64,000 nt of DNA from an uncultured Lachnospiraceae bacterium (GTDB taxonomy: Bacteria; Bacillota; Clostridia; Lachnospirales; Lachnospiraceae). The notes beneath the pieces are model-generated. The model saw only the letters and a program-made list of their open reading frames with translations, was not told the DNA's origin and made no database searches. Positions 55,128 to 64,000 of the stretch are shown in pieces; within the stretch, counting starts at the first letter, position 1, and the number at the start of each line of letters is the position of its first letter. The DNA lies in the NCBI GenBank assembly GCA_946405625.1, contig CAMJHQ010000011.1, positions 45,499 to 109,498 of the forward strand, in the 5' to 3' direction. Position numbers and translations under genes: made by a program.

Positions 55128-56366
55128 TTAGTCAGCGTAGAGAGGATACTTGTCTGTAATACTCTTAACAAGTGCCTCAGCCTTAGCTGCATCATTGTCG
55201 ATAATAGCTGCCTTGAAAGCATCAGCTATAGTAAACATATCTTCCTTAACCGCTCCTCTTGTTGTAACAGCAGGTGTACCTACTCTGATACCGCTTGTTA
55301 CGAACGGTGACTTAGGATCGTTAGGAACTGTATTCTTGTTAACTGTGATATGTACTTCATCAAGAAGCTTCTCAACTTCCTTACCTGTCTTATCAAGGTT
55401 CTGAAGATCAACAAGCATAAGGTGATTGTCTGTTCCGCCTGAAACGATCTTGAAGCCTCTCTCTGTAAGAGCTTCAGCAAGTGTGCTTGCATTCTCAACA
55501 ACTCTTCCCATGTAATCCTTGTAATCCTGTGAAAGAGCTTCCTTGAAGCATACAGCCTTACCAGCGATCACATGCATAAGAGGACCACCCTGAATTCCAG
55601 GGAAAATAGCCTTGTTGAAGTTGTACTTCTCATTGATCTCGTTGCTGCAAAGGATCATTCCTCCACGAGGTCCGCGAAGTGTCTTATGAGTAGTTGTTGT
55701 TGTGATATGTGCATATGGGATCGGGCTCATATGATATCCTGCAGCTACAAGACCTGCGATGTGAGCCATATCTACCATAAGGATTGCACCAACCTCATCA
55801 GCGATCTCACGGAACTTCTTGAAATCTATCTCTCTTGCGTAAGCAGAAGCACCTGCAACTATAAGCTTTGGACGTGCTTCCTTAGCAATAGCAAGGACAT
55901 TATCATAGTCGATTCTTCCTTCATCATTTACACCGTAAGGAACTGCCTTGAAATACTTACCTGACATGTTTACAGGACTTCCATGTGTAAGATGTCCGCC
56001 GTGATCAAGGTTCATTCCCATAAATGTATCGCCCGGCTCCATAGTTGCAAAGAATACAGCCATGTTAGCCTGTGCACCTGAATGAGGCTGAACATTTACA
56101 TACTCTGCACCGAAAAGCTCCTTAGCTCTTTCTCTTGCAAGGTCCTCAACCACATCAACATACTGGCATCCGCCATAGTATCTCTTTCCCGGATAACCCT
56201 CTGCATACTTGTTTGTAAGCGGGCTTCCCATAGCAGCCATAACAGCCTTGGATGCAATATTCTCAGAAGCGATAAGCTCCAGGTTCTGATTCTGACGAGT
56301 GATCTCATCAGTCATAGCTGCAGCAACTTCTGCATCCGTCTTTAAGATTTCTGAAAAATCGTACAT
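55128..56366 (-). CDS. glyA: Serine hydroxymethyltransferase
   Basis: 412 residues. The PLP lysine lies in [45 protein letters not shown] and [13 protein letters not shown] are the usual substrate and cofactor regions. It makes glycine and methylene-tetrahydrofolate from serine. CGGAGGAAG precedes the ATG. It is flanked by the sirtuin gene (94 bp upstream) and ftsH. Confidence 0.97.
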   Translation of the reverse strand: MYDFSEILKTDAEVAAAMTDEITRQNQNLELIASENIASKAVMAAMGSPLTNKYAEGYPGKRYYGGCQYVDVVEDLARERAKELFGAEYVNVQPHSGAQANMAVFFATMEPGDTFMGMNLDHGGHLTHGSPVNMSGKYFKAVPYGVNDEGRIDYDNVLAIAKEARPKLIVAGASAYAREIDFKKFREIADEVGAILMVDMAHIAGLVAAGYHMSPIPYAHITTTTTHKTLRGPRGGMILCSNEINEKYNFNKAIFPGIQGGPLMHVIAGKAVCFKEALSQDYKDYMGRVVENASTLAEALTERGFKIVSGGTDNHLMLVDLQNLDKTGKEVEKLLDEVHITVNKNTVPNDPKSPFVTSGIRVGTPAVTTRGAVKEDMFTIADAFKAAIIDNDAAKAEALVKSITDKYPLYAD

Positions 56367-56460
56367 TTATTCTTCCTCCGGTTTGTAAAATATTTTTATA
56401 GTTTTATGACATATGCACTGTTCACTTATCGAAGCAATTCAGTTTAATTCTTATGCCACA

Positions 56461-57228
56461 TTATTTAACTTTGATACGTGAGAGGACCTCACCGATCTTC
56501 TCTTTGATTACTATATCAGCCTCTGCATCTCTTGATGTCGGTGCCATATTGAGAACAACAAGATGTTTTCCCCTGAAATAATTTATGAAAGAAGCAGCCG
56601 GGTAAACCACAAGTGATGTACCTCCGATAATAAGCATATCTGCCTGCTCTATATGCATGATGCTTCTTGAAATAACAGAGTTATCAAGCCCTTCTTCATA
56701 GAGTACAACGTCCGGACGAACCAGGCCGCCGCATTCCTCACATTTCGGAATGCCGTCAGAATTAAGGACATACTTCATTCCCGCAAGAACATCTTCCTCA
56801 GTTCCGTCATAACGCTTTCCGCATCTCAGACAATAATTTCTGAGCACACTTCCGTGAAGCTCAAGAACTTCCTTTGAACCCGCTGCCTGATGAAGTCCGT
56901 CGATATTCTGTGTAACAACTGCCTTCAGCTTACCTGCAGCCTCAAGTTCAGCAAGCTTCTTATGTGCAGCATTAGGCTGCGCATTCGGAGCAAGCATCTT
57001 ATCCTTGTAGAATTCAAAGAACTCTTCCTTCTTCTGCATAAGAAATGTATGGCTTACTATAGTTTCAGGCGGATATTTATATTTCTGATGATACAGACCA
57101 TCCTGACTTCTGAAATCAGGAATACCGCTTTCGGTTGAAACACCCGCTCCGCCAAAGAAAACTATATAACTCGACTCGTCGATTGCCTGCTGGAGTCTCT
57201 CAATATCCTTCTCAGATCTCTCATCCAT
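56461..57228 (-). CDS. cobB: NAD-dependent protein deacylase (sirtuin)
   Basis: 255 residues. FFGGAGVSTESGIPDFRSQDG binds NAD, TQNIDGLH follows, and the catalytic His is in ELHGSV. Four zinc cysteines are in YCLRCGKRYD and CEECGG. It removes acyl groups from lysines and yields O-acyl-ADP-ribose. It starts 3 bp after cdaR, so it shares the cdaA-cdaR transcript, in the place where glmM is found in Bacillus. Confidence 0.93.
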   Translation of the reverse strand: MDERSEKDIERLQQAIDESSYIVFFGGAGVSTESGIPDFRSQDGLYHQKYKYPPETIVSHTFLMQKKEEFFEFYKDKMLAPNAQPNAAHKKLAELEAAGKLKAVVTQNIDGLHQAAGSKEVLELHGSVLRNYCLRCGKRYDGTEEDVLAGMKYVLNSDGIPKCEECGGLVRPDVVLYEEGLDNSVISRSIMHIEQADMLIIGGTSLVVYPAASFINYFRGKHLVVLNMAPTSRDAEADIVIKEKIGEVLSRIKVK

Positions 57229-57231
57229 AAG

Positions 57232-58497
57232 CTAATTCTCCTCCGTCGTAGCCGGTGTATCATCTTCGATAATCAGCTTAACCGTATATTCTCCTACAAC
57301 CTTTATCTTATTCTTAGGTTCAAACTGAAGCTTTACATCATATTCACCCGGCAGTTCATAGCCCTCTACATTCAGTATCGGCTTAAGATCCGAAATCGTA
57401 ATACCCTCGAGATCTTCTGCAAGACCCGATGCGGAAACGGAAAGCGGTGCCGGAATGGACAGCTTATATTTCAACCTGTCTTTCTTTCCCTTTACGGTGA
57501 TATCACCCTCGTTACAAGCGACTCTCTTCTGAACATGAGGTTCGATGGCGATATTCACAGCCATCTGCTGATTCATATCAAGAAGATAAACCCTGTCAGG
57601 AACATAAGAACTGAGCATTACATTTTTCTCAATATTATCTTCCGCTCCCGCAATGGAAATGTCAGAAACAGTTATCTTATTGATTCTTCCGATGATCGAT
57701 GCATCCCCATATATTACAACCTTCTGAGGATTATAACTTTCGGAAACAACCGAATATCCTTCAGCCGGAGTACCCTGAGTCTGAAGGTCGATTTCAACCT
57801 CCTTCGTCGGATATACCGGTACATTTACGGAAACCTGACTTGTGGAAAGCTTTATATGCTTATCCTCAAGCGATTTTCCATATGCATCAAATGCACTTAT
57901 ATTAACAACCTCATCGAAGGTTGAGGCCGAGTTATTAAGATTGACAACCGCCCTGATCTCCGTAATTCCGGAAAGCACCGACTCAGGTCCTTCAACAGTA
58001 ATGATATTCGGTGTCGGAACACAGGTTCCGAGCGCGTGACTTCCGGCAACATCGCCGGTCGTAACTACCTTTACCGGAAGCTCAACCGAGGAAATCTCCT
58101 CAATGCTGAGTGTCATTGTTGTATTCAGATTTTCTATTGTTATCTGTGATGCTATGCCCTGATTCAGCGGTTCAACCGTAATCTCAGCTGTATTTGTAAC
58201 CGACAAATGTGAGAGATCCGCATATGCCCTGAAATCAGCCGCTGACAGGCCTTCCACGACAGATCTCGGTCCTCTTACATTTATTGAAACCTCTTCTCCG
58301 TCAACAACATCATAGACATAGCCCTGATTCTCTATCGCCCCGCCGTTCTTCTGCTCAACCTTAATGTTGGAGAAGTTTCGAGTAACCTTATAATCATCGA
58401 TATTCATTACGATGAGCCATGCTAAGAACGCAAGCACCAGAGCTACAAGCTTAAGTCCAAGGTGGTCAAACAATTTCAGCTTACTAAAAATATTCAT
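57232..58497 (-). CDS. cdaR: CdaR/YbbR-domain regulator of diadenylate cyclase
   Basis: 421 residues. One N-terminal membrane helix (LGLKLVALVLAFLAWLIVMN) is followed by about four extracytoplasmic YbbR repeats, recognisable by VRGPRSVVEGLSA, VEGPESVLSGITEI and VYGDASIIGRINKI strings. CdaR binds CdaA and modulates c-di-AMP synthesis. Its start overlaps the cdaA stop by 4 bp. Confidence 0.92.
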   Translation of the reverse strand: MNIFSKLKLFDHLGLKLVALVLAFLAWLIVMNIDDYKVTRNFSNIKVEQKNGGAIENQGYVYDVVDGEEVSINVRGPRSVVEGLSAADFRAYADLSHLSVTNTAEITVEPLNQGIASQITIENLNTTMTLSIEEISSVELPVKVVTTGDVAGSHALGTCVPTPNIITVEGPESVLSGITEIRAVVNLNNSASTFDEVVNISAFDAYGKSLEDKHIKLSTSQVSVNVPVYPTKEVEIDLQTQGTPAEGYSVVSESYNPQKVVIYGDASIIGRINKITVSDISIAGAEDNIEKNVMLSSYVPDRVYLLDMNQQMAVNIAIEPHVQKRVACNEGDITVKGKKDRLKYKLSIPAPLSVSASGLAEDLEGITISDLKPILNVEGYELPGEYDVKLQFEPKNKIKVVGEYTVKLIIEDDTPATTEEN

Positions 58498-59375
58498 GCC
58501 TTATGACCCCCTTTCTTAGCGCGTTTTGCTCTGACAGGTTTGTCATCAGGTTTATCCTGAATATCCGCAAGTTTTTCTCTGATCTGTGTCTCACCGAGAT
58601 CTCTGTAGAGAACACCTCTGTGAGCTATAGATATTCCTCCGGTCTCCTCGGAAACAATGATGGTCATACTGTCCGTTGCCTCACTGATACCAAGTCCGGC
58701 TCTGTGTCTTGTTCCGAGCTCCTTATTAACATCCGTTCTTTCGGTGAGCGGCAGATAACAGGTAGCTGCGATGATTCGATTATTTCTTACGATAACCGCG
58801 CCATCATGGAGCGGTGTATTCTTTTCAAATATATTTACCAATAACTGTTCTGTAACTTCCGCATCGATAAGTATACCTGTGTTGATATACTCTCCGAGAG
58901 GTGTCTCATGCTCTAAAACTATGAGTGCACCGGTCTTGGTCTTTGAAAGCTCTGTTACTGTTTTTACAAGTTCAAACACTGTACGGTCTGACAGATTCCT
59001 GTCGGGATCTTTAGTCGTAGTGTTGTTTATGATATTCCTGAGAATGTTCTTACGTCCCAGCTCATCAAGTGCATTTCTGAGTTCCGGCTGGAACAAGATA
59101 ATGATTGCAAGCAGGAATACATTTATAAGATTCTTACTGATCCAGAGGATCGTGTTGAGTCTGAGGAGTGCAGCCAGTCCGAGAAACAGCACAATAATAC
59201 CTATACCTCTCAGCAGCGTCCAGGCACGGCTGGTCTTTAGCCACAGGAGGATGTGGTAAATGAGATATGCAATTATGATTATATCCAGTACATCTGTCCA
59301 GGAAATCTTCGGAAAATAGAACCAGTCAAGATATGACCTGATGGATGACCAGATTGATGCTGCTATCCCTGCCAT
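58494..59375 (-). CDS. cdaA: Diadenylate cyclase CdaA
   Basis: 293 residues. Three N-terminal helices anchor a DAC domain with TPLHDGAVIV (DGA motif) and GTRHRAGLG (RHR motif). It makes c-di-AMP from two ATP, controlling potassium and cell-wall balance. The short C-terminal tail is very basic (KPVRAKRAKKGGHKA). It is coupled to cdaR downstream and starts 30 bp after an uncharacterised membrane gene. Confidence 0.95.
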   Translation of the reverse strand: MAGIAASIWSSIRSYLDWFYFPKISWTDVLDIIIIAYLIYHILLWLKTSRAWTLLRGIGIIVLFLGLAALLRLNTILWISKNLINVFLLAIIILFQPELRNALDELGRKNILRNIINNTTTKDPDRNLSDRTVFELVKTVTELSKTKTGALIVLEHETPLGEYINTGILIDAEVTEQLLVNIFEKNTPLHDGAVIVRNNRIIAATCYLPLTERTDVNKELGTRHRAGLGISEATDSMTIIVSEETGGISIAHRGVLYRDLGETQIREKLADIQDKPDDKPVRAKRAKKGGHKA

Positions 59376-59405
59376 TTGTTCCCCTAACTTAGATCATCAT
59401 ATAAA

Positions 59406-60746
59406 CTATTTGAGACTCATTCCACCAGTTGCCTTCTCTGTTGCCTTCACTGCGTCTCTGATAAGCTGATCGAGTTCACTGCTGTCCATCGCTTCGCCAT
59501 CATTATTTCCGGAAACATCGTTCCAATCCGAATTGCTGCTTTCCGGTCTGTAAGCCTCCGGTTCTTTAATAACCACTCCATCATATCCGCTTTCAACAAA
59601 TGCTGAATCCGGCACTTCATTTGTTACCGTAGAAGCAGCAGGTGCTTTCCTTCTGAAAGGTGCCCTTGGCTCTTCCTTTGCAGGTGCCTGTTCAGGTGCG
59701 GCTTCAGTCTCTTCTTTAGCGAGTGATTCATCAAGTTCAGCTGTATCAACAGACTTTGGAGCCTTTCCTGCCTTCTTCTTAGCCTTCTCTGCAAGCTTAG
59801 AAAAATCAACTGCAGGTTTCTTCTCTTCCCAAAGCTTCGGAACAGCCTTAACATAATAAACATATTCATCATCCTCGAAGGTAACGCGTTCCGTATGAGG
59901 ATAATCAAGGAAGCCCTTAAAGAATCTGACAACAAGACAAACTATAAGTCCGAGTAAGATTCCCTTTAAGCAGCTCATAAGATTAGCATCAAGTTCAAAT
60001 GTAAAGCACATGTAAATGTATGAGAAAATATTTGCAAATACACCTGCAGCAAGTGCTACATACTGAGAATACTTAAAATGCTGATTATAGATAACACCGA
60101 TCACTGCAACTGTAATAATGAAAACGCCCATCATCGCGAACATTTCCTTATTCTTCATCATGTGCTCGATCATAAACTGAAGACCATCGGTCTGAGTCTT
60201 GTTCCCCTTTGATGCAATCGATGATACGATATCTGCTGCTGTACTCTTTGGAAGAAGCTTGCTTACTTCATCAGCATACTTACCGAAATAGTAAATGAGT
60301 ACACCTAGTGCAGCCGGAACCGCACCGCTGAGTCCAAAGAATATCGCTACTATAAATGGTACTGCAAAGTCCAGTCCCCAGAGCAGAAGAATGACTGAAA
60401 GCATAATAGCCATTCCGCACTTAGGGAAGAACTTGATATATACAAGAAACATAAACATGAAGAGCAGTATAAATGACAACCCTACTTCAAACGAAACCGT
60501 AAATGAATGAAGTGTTATCAGAACTCCTATCATGAATACCATGAATCCGTCCGGAAGGATAGCGCACATAATTGCAAGAAGTATACATACATCTGTCCTT
60601 GCCGCAAGCTCATGATATGGAAAAAGTGAGCGAATTGCGAAAAACGCAATAAGCGAAAATATAAACCTTATCACAGGAGTAGTTATCTCATCAAACTTCC
60701 TGCAATAATCTCTAATCTTATTCTTATATGCAACTAACTGTGTCAT
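59406..60746 (-). CDS. Polytopic membrane protein with acidic tail, upstream of cdaA
   Basis: 446 residues. About eight helices occupy residues ~25-285. The cytoplasmic tail of ~160 residues starts with DYPHTERVTFEDDEYVYYVKAVPK, then becomes Lys/Ala/Glu-rich and Ser/Asp-rich. The tail motif YVYYVKAVPK looks conserved-type but I do not know the family. It overlaps its upstream partner by 4 bp and lies 30 bp before cdaA, which suggests a link with c-di-AMP or wall homeostasis, though only by position. Confidence 0.75.
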   Translation of the reverse strand: MTQLVAYKNKIRDYCRKFDEITTPVIRFIFSLIAFFAIRSLFPYHELAARTDVCILLAIMCAILPDGFMVFMIGVLITLHSFTVSFEVGLSFILLFMFMFLVYIKFFPKCGMAIMLSVILLLWGLDFAVPFIVAIFFGLSGAVPAALGVLIYYFGKYADEVSKLLPKSTAADIVSSIASKGNKTQTDGLQFMIEHMMKNKEMFAMMGVFIITVAVIGVIYNQHFKYSQYVALAAGVFANIFSYIYMCFTFELDANLMSCLKGILLGLIVCLVVRFFKGFLDYPHTERVTFEDDEYVYYVKAVPKLWEEKKPAVDFSKLAEKAKKKAGKAPKSVDTAELDESLAKEETEAAPEQAPAKEEPRAPFRRKAPAASTVTNEVPDSAFVESGYDGVVIKEPEAYRPESSNSDWNDVSGNNDGEAMDSSELDQLIRDAVKATEKATGGMSLK

Positions 60747-61243
60747 TGTTCCTGTCTCCTTGTGGTATCGTCACCGGCGAATTCTGTTTCATCTCCACCA
60801 ACGCTGTCATAAACTTTGATTCGCTTTAAAAGCTTATCCTCTTCTCTCTGCTCAATCTCATAGTACTTAAGCAGCTTCCTAAGCATACCGTTATATTTTA
60901 TAATTCCCGGCTTCGCCAATTGGAATTTAAACAGGTATATGATAAAGGAATAAATAAACATTACGACACACGCAACCACGTACCCCTTCAGGTAAACGGA
61001 AATGATTTCGAAATAATCCATATCCATATCAGTAAGCTGATCAAGAATTTTTTCAAAATTCATTAAAATATAAATCGCGACATATGTCCAATATACAAAT
61101 GTTGTAGCAACGACCGTCTTCAGACATCCGTACTTTATATAGTCTTCTCTGAAATACCTGGCCATTACCAGCTTATCGTTTTCTTCATGCTTCTCATATA
61201 TGGCCACCTTGGTCATAAGCATGATCTTGCCTTCGTTAAGCAT
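60743..61243 (-). CDS. Small membrane protein at head of cdaA operon
   Basis: 166 residues with two helices (~46-65 TTFVYWTYVAIYILMNF and ~85-108 GYVVACVVMFIYSFIIYLF) and a charged C-terminal tail with a possible coiled coil. I chose ATG 61243, since GGAG lies 7 nt upstream; a longer frame exists. Function unknown. It is the first gene after the promoter at 61297-61325 and overlaps the next gene, so it starts the run membrane gene, membrane gene, cdaA, cdaR, sirtuin. Confidence 0.75.
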   Translation of the reverse strand: MLNEGKIMLMTKVAIYEKHEENDKLVMARYFREDYIKYGCLKTVVATTFVYWTYVAIYILMNFEKILDQLTDMDMDYFEIISVYLKGYVVACVVMFIYSFIIYLFKFQLAKPGIIKYNGMLRKLLKYYEIEQREEDKLLKRIKVYDSVGGDETEFAGDDTTRRQEQ

Positions 61244-61296
61244 ATCTTTTCTCCAGTTTACATAATCTCTAATATGCACACAGCATACCACATTTG

Positions 61297-61325
61297 AGTA
61301 TAATCGAAAAAAGCGGAAACAGCAA
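61297..61325 (-). promoter_or_regulatory. Promoter for the cdaA operon
   Basis: TTGCTG (61325-61320), 17-nt spacer, TATACT (61302-61297) on the minus strand, 54 bp before the first start codon. Confidence 0.65.
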
Positions 61326-61395
61326 GCATAACTTGGACAATTAATGATATATTAATAACCGAAGCTCCTACCGTTTCCGAAGTTTCAAAATTATT

Positions 61396-61515
61396 GATTT
61401 TTCTTATAATTCATCTGATTGATTATTCTTATAATTCATCTGATTGATTTTACCTACAATTCATCAGATTGATCTTTCCTATAATTCATCAGATTGATCT
61501 TTCCTATAATTCATC
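61396..61515. repeat. Five 25-bp tandem repeats including the thrS stop codon
   Basis: AATTCATC recurs at 61408, 61433, 61458, 61483 and 61508, exactly 25 bp apart. The last copy is the 3' end of thrS. On the minus strand each unit reads GATGAATT(A/G)TA(A/G)G, so each repeats the Asp-Glu-Leu-stop end of the gene. Confidence 0.92.
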
Positions 61516-63321
61516 CGGACTTTCAATCAGTTCGAGACTATGATCCCTGTTCAGTTTCTGGCAGATCTTGATAAATGTATCAAGTGGAACATCCTTCATC
61601 TGCTTGTTACCGCGAAGGTTAACAGAAACTGTATTATTCTCAGCCTCCTGATCTCCGAGGACAAGAATGTACGGATCCTTGAAATTCTTGAACTTCTTGA
61701 TCTTGTTCTTCATATTGTCATCCGAGTAATCAGCCTCAACTCTGATTCCGTTCTTTCTGAGAAGGTCAACTACCATCTTTGCATACTGATTATGTGACTC
61801 TCTGATAGGAACAACACCTACCTGGAACGGTGACATCCAGAATGGGAAGCTTCCCTTGAAGTTCTCAATGAGAATTCCGATAAATCTCTCGAATGATCCG
61901 AAGATTGCTCTATGGATCATAACAGGTCTCTTAAGACTTCCGTCCTGTGAAACATACTTGAGGTCAAAGTTAAGCGGAAGCTGGAAGTCGAGCTGGATTG
62001 TACCCATCTGCCACTCACGGCCGATGCAATCCTTCATCTTGAGATCGATCTTAGGTCCGTAGAATGCTCCGTCACCTTCGTTGATCTCATAATTTCCTTC
62101 ACCGTACTTCTTATCAAGGATTCTCTTAAGAGAAGCCTCTGCAGCATCCCAAAGTTCAGGAGCTCCCATGAAGTCATCCGGTCTTGTTGAAAGTTCTGCT
62201 GCATATGTAAGTCCGAAAGTCTCATAGATATATTTTGCAATATCCATGATATCTCCGATCTCATCCTCGATCATTTCCTCTGTAAGGAATGTATGATCAT
62301 CATCCTGGTGGAACATCTGAACTCTGAAAAGTCCGTTAAGCTCACCACTCTTCTCTCGTCTATGAATAACCTGAGTCTCACTGTATCTTATCGGAAGCTC
62401 CTTATAGCTGTGGAGTCCGTTCTTATATACATTTATAGCATTAGGACAGTTCATAGGCTTGATAGCATACTGAACATCTGTATCAATAACTTCCTCATCA
62501 GTCTCAGGATCAACCGATGCATTTGTTACAAGGAACATATTTTCCTTATAATGTCCCCAGTGTCCTGATGTCTCCCAAAGATTCTTGTGGTTGATAACAG
62601 GAGACAGAATTTCCTGGTAACCATGTCTCTCATGAAGATCTCTCCAGAAGTTGAGGATGGCGTTGTAAAGCTTGAATCCACGTGGAAGCCAGTAAGGCAT
62701 ACCCGGTGCAGACTCATCGAACATGAAGAGCTCCTGCTCAGGTCCGATCTTCTTGTGATCACGCTCCATAGCTTCCTTTACAAAAGCAAGATGATCCTTC
62801 AGTTCTTCCTTTGAAGGAAATGCATACATATAGATTCTCTGAAGCTGATCGTTATGCTCATCGCCTCTCCAGTATGAACCTGAAACAGACTTAACCTTGA
62901 AAGCCGCATTCATAAGTTCCTGAGAATTTGAAATGTGCGGTCCACGGCAGAGATCTACGAAATCATCACCTGTATAGTAAACTGTGATCTTTTCACCTTC
63001 AGGAAGATCATTGATAAGTTCTTCCTTATACTTCTGACCTGCAAAGATTGTAAGTGCTTCATCCTTTGAAACCTCCTTGCATGTCCAGTCCTCACGGCGC
63101 TTAAGGATCTCACGCATTTTGTCCTCAATAGCCTTATAGTCATCATTTGTAATTGTTCTCGGAAGCATGAAATCATAATAGAAACCATCAGCAATCTGTG
63201 GTCCGATTGCGATCTGAACATTTTCCTTTCCGAAAATCTCCATTACAGCCTTAGCCATAACATGAGCGAGTGAATGTCTGTACACACTCAGATAATACTC
63301 TCTAGCTTCATCCTTATCCAT
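61504..63321 (-). CDS. thrS: Threonyl-tRNA synthetase lacking TGS domain
   Basis: 605 residues. The editing domain is intact (RHSLAHVMAKAV with HxxxH, and DLCRGPH). The catalytic core has the class II motifs: TSGHWGHYKENMF, KPMNCPNAINVY with the zinc Cys, FRVQMFHQDDDHTF and the C-terminal HRAIFGSFERF. A C-terminal anticodon-binding domain follows. The usual ~60-residue N-terminal TGS domain is absent. I chose ATG 63321, with AGGAGG 8 nt upstream; ATG 63327 is too close. Expression is controlled by the T-box leader. Confidence 0.95.
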   Translation of the reverse strand: MDKDEAREYYLSVYRHSLAHVMAKAVMEIFGKENVQIAIGPQIADGFYYDFMLPRTITNDDYKAIEDKMREILKRREDWTCKEVSKDEALTIFAGQKYKEELINDLPEGEKITVYYTGDDFVDLCRGPHISNSQELMNAAFKVKSVSGSYWRGDEHNDQLQRIYMYAFPSKEELKDHLAFVKEAMERDHKKIGPEQELFMFDESAPGMPYWLPRGFKLYNAILNFWRDLHERHGYQEILSPVINHKNLWETSGHWGHYKENMFLVTNASVDPETDEEVIDTDVQYAIKPMNCPNAINVYKNGLHSYKELPIRYSETQVIHRREKSGELNGLFRVQMFHQDDDHTFLTEEMIEDEIGDIMDIAKYIYETFGLTYAAELSTRPDDFMGAPELWDAAEASLKRILDKKYGEGNYEINEGDGAFYGPKIDLKMKDCIGREWQMGTIQLDFQLPLNFDLKYVSQDGSLKRPVMIHRAIFGSFERFIGILIENFKGSFPFWMSPFQVGVVPIRESHNQYAKMVVDLLRKNGIRVEADYSDDNMKNKIKKFKNFKDPYILVLGDQEAENNTVSVNLRGNKQMKDVPLDTFIKICQKLNRDHSLELIESPDEL

Positions 63322-63457
63322 CTGCATATCCTCCTGATTAAATAATTTAACTTGGTTATCAACTCTAATAATTTCTAATAATCTGTCATTGAACATAACT
63401 CAATTCCAATGAAATCAACTCATCTCATACCGAGCCATACTCAATACCCCTTTAGAA

Positions 63458-63781
63458 TAATAAAAGCCCCTTGCACCAAATACGGTACAAGGGACGTAAT
63501 TAACGCGGTTCCACCCTGCTTGCCATACTACTGAAAACTTTAAAATGTATGACCACTCATTTCGATTATAACGTAATCAACGTATCCGTTTGGGTTCTGC
63601 TGCTATGATATAAATCACTAATCACTATATCACTACATCAGTTCTTAATCGGGATCCCTCAGAGGTAGTGTTCGGATGGTCACAGACCTGAAGTACTCTC
63701 AGCCTTCGATACTTCTCTCTGTCGGTTCTAAACAGATCATCTTACTGTCCTCATCACAGGTTTAATTCTTTATCAAACTTT
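63458..63781 (-). promoter_or_regulatory. T-box riboswitch (tRNA-Thr responsive) for thrS
   Basis: On the minus strand stem I shows AGAGAGAAGTATCGAAGGCTGAGAG-like order, with the specifier region GAACACTACC (63673-63664); ACU (or the overlapping ACA) reads Thr. The T-box AGCAGGGTGGAACCGCG lies at 63520-63504, followed by a terminator stem (63466-63475 with 63484-63493) and TTTTATTATT. Uncharged tRNA-Thr should favour the antiterminator and allow thrS transcription. Confidence 0.92.
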
Positions 63782-63786
63782 TTGCA

Positions 63787-63815
63787 ATTATACAACCATC
63801 GATATTTAAAGTCAA
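63787..63815 (-). promoter_or_regulatory. Sigma-A promoter for the thrS T-box transcript
   Basis: TTGACT (63815-63810), 17-nt spacer, TATAAT (63792-63787) on the minus strand. Confidence 0.85.
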
Positions 63816-63817
63816 TC

Positions 63818-64000
63818 TCGACTTTTTTCGATATTCATTTTGTCTCGGCCTATTTCGATATTATTTGACTCGACTTTTTTCGATATTTTTCAGCTCGACT
63901 TTTTTCGATACTCATTTTGTCTCGACTTTTTTCGATTTTTTTCAACTCGACTTTTTTCGATACTCATTTTGTCTCGACTTTTTTCGATTTTTTTCAACTC
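63818..64000. repeat. Alternating 25/27-bp tandem repeat array reaching the window edge
   Basis: TCGACTTTTTTCGAT or close variants start at 63818, 63845, 63870, 63895, 63922, 63947, 63974 and 63999, giving alternating 27- and 25-bp steps. Each unit has a small TCGA...TCGA dyad around a T-run. The array lies just upstream of the thrS promoter and continues beyond the window. Confidence 0.9.

Noticed and set aside
63322..63396. Upstream extension of thrS as a TGS domain
   Set aside because: The extra ~25 residues lack any TGS pattern and AGGAGG sits inside them.
63818..64000. CRISPR array
   Set aside because: Units are contiguous with no unique spacers, and no cas gene is nearby. The same applies to 61396-61515 and 27364-27600.

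Overview
The window is a low-to-moderate GC chromosomal segment from an anaerobic Firmicute, most likely a Lachnospiraceae-type Clostridium. This is inferred from the T-box before thrS, the L-box (lysine riboswitch) before dapA, the CdaA-CdaR pair, type III pantothenate kinase, a desulfoferrodoxin (superoxide reductase of anaerobes) and strong AGGAGG ribosome binding sites. Nearly all genes lie on the minus strand. I see no rRNA, phage, transposase, integrase or CRISPR array.

Left part (1-10.8 kb): a patchwork of poorly conserved surface proteins with low-complexity linkers (a YD-repeat lipoprotein cut by the window edge, a KR/NGQP-repeat membrane protein, Thr/Glu-rich lipoproteins, a Ser/Arg-rich membrane protein). 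Mixed in are the S4 protein YlmH, a membrane-anchored MutS-type ATPase and a MATE transporter. The standout is a barnase-type ribonuclease carrying a lipoprotein signal and a long Thr/Glu/Ala stalk, followed 9 bp later by a barstar-type inhibitor gene.

10.9-21.5 kb: purB; a polysaccharide-initiating sugar transferase with rfbD; three glycosyltransferases; a diacylglycerol-kinase-like lipid kinase; and the complete preQ0 set queC, folE, queE, queD. The leader before queD can form a small pseudoknot, an antiterminator and a terminator that exclude one another, which suggests a preQ1-type switch.

21.6-33.3 kb: thrC, two paralogous 3D-domain wall proteins behind a near-consensus promoter, dus, coaX, dapB and dapA (with lysine riboswitch), a membrane HD-GYP protein with an unusual duplicated C-terminal region, and an rRNA methyltransferase. 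Between dapB and the gene upstream of coaX lies a large inverted repeat followed by four 66-bp tandem repeats.

33.4-42.3 kb: dnaE, a DUF5662-like protein with a Cys-rich tail, a PAS-GGDEF-EAL protein whose GGDEF site is degenerate, desulfoferrodoxin, an IMP dehydrogenase with an atypical C-terminal part, and tRNA-Thr(CGU).

42.4-52 kb: a MoxR-DUF58-vWA-vWA-TPR operon of the Bat type behind two promoters, one overlapping dense dyads, then a two-component system with a lipoprotein gene downstream.

52-64 kb: yfbR, ftsH, glyA, a sirtuin, cdaR and cdaA with two uncharacterised membrane genes, and thrS (lacking the TGS domain) under a T-box. thrS is bracketed by two arrays of ~25-bp tandem repeats, one of which repeats the thrS stop-codon region itself.
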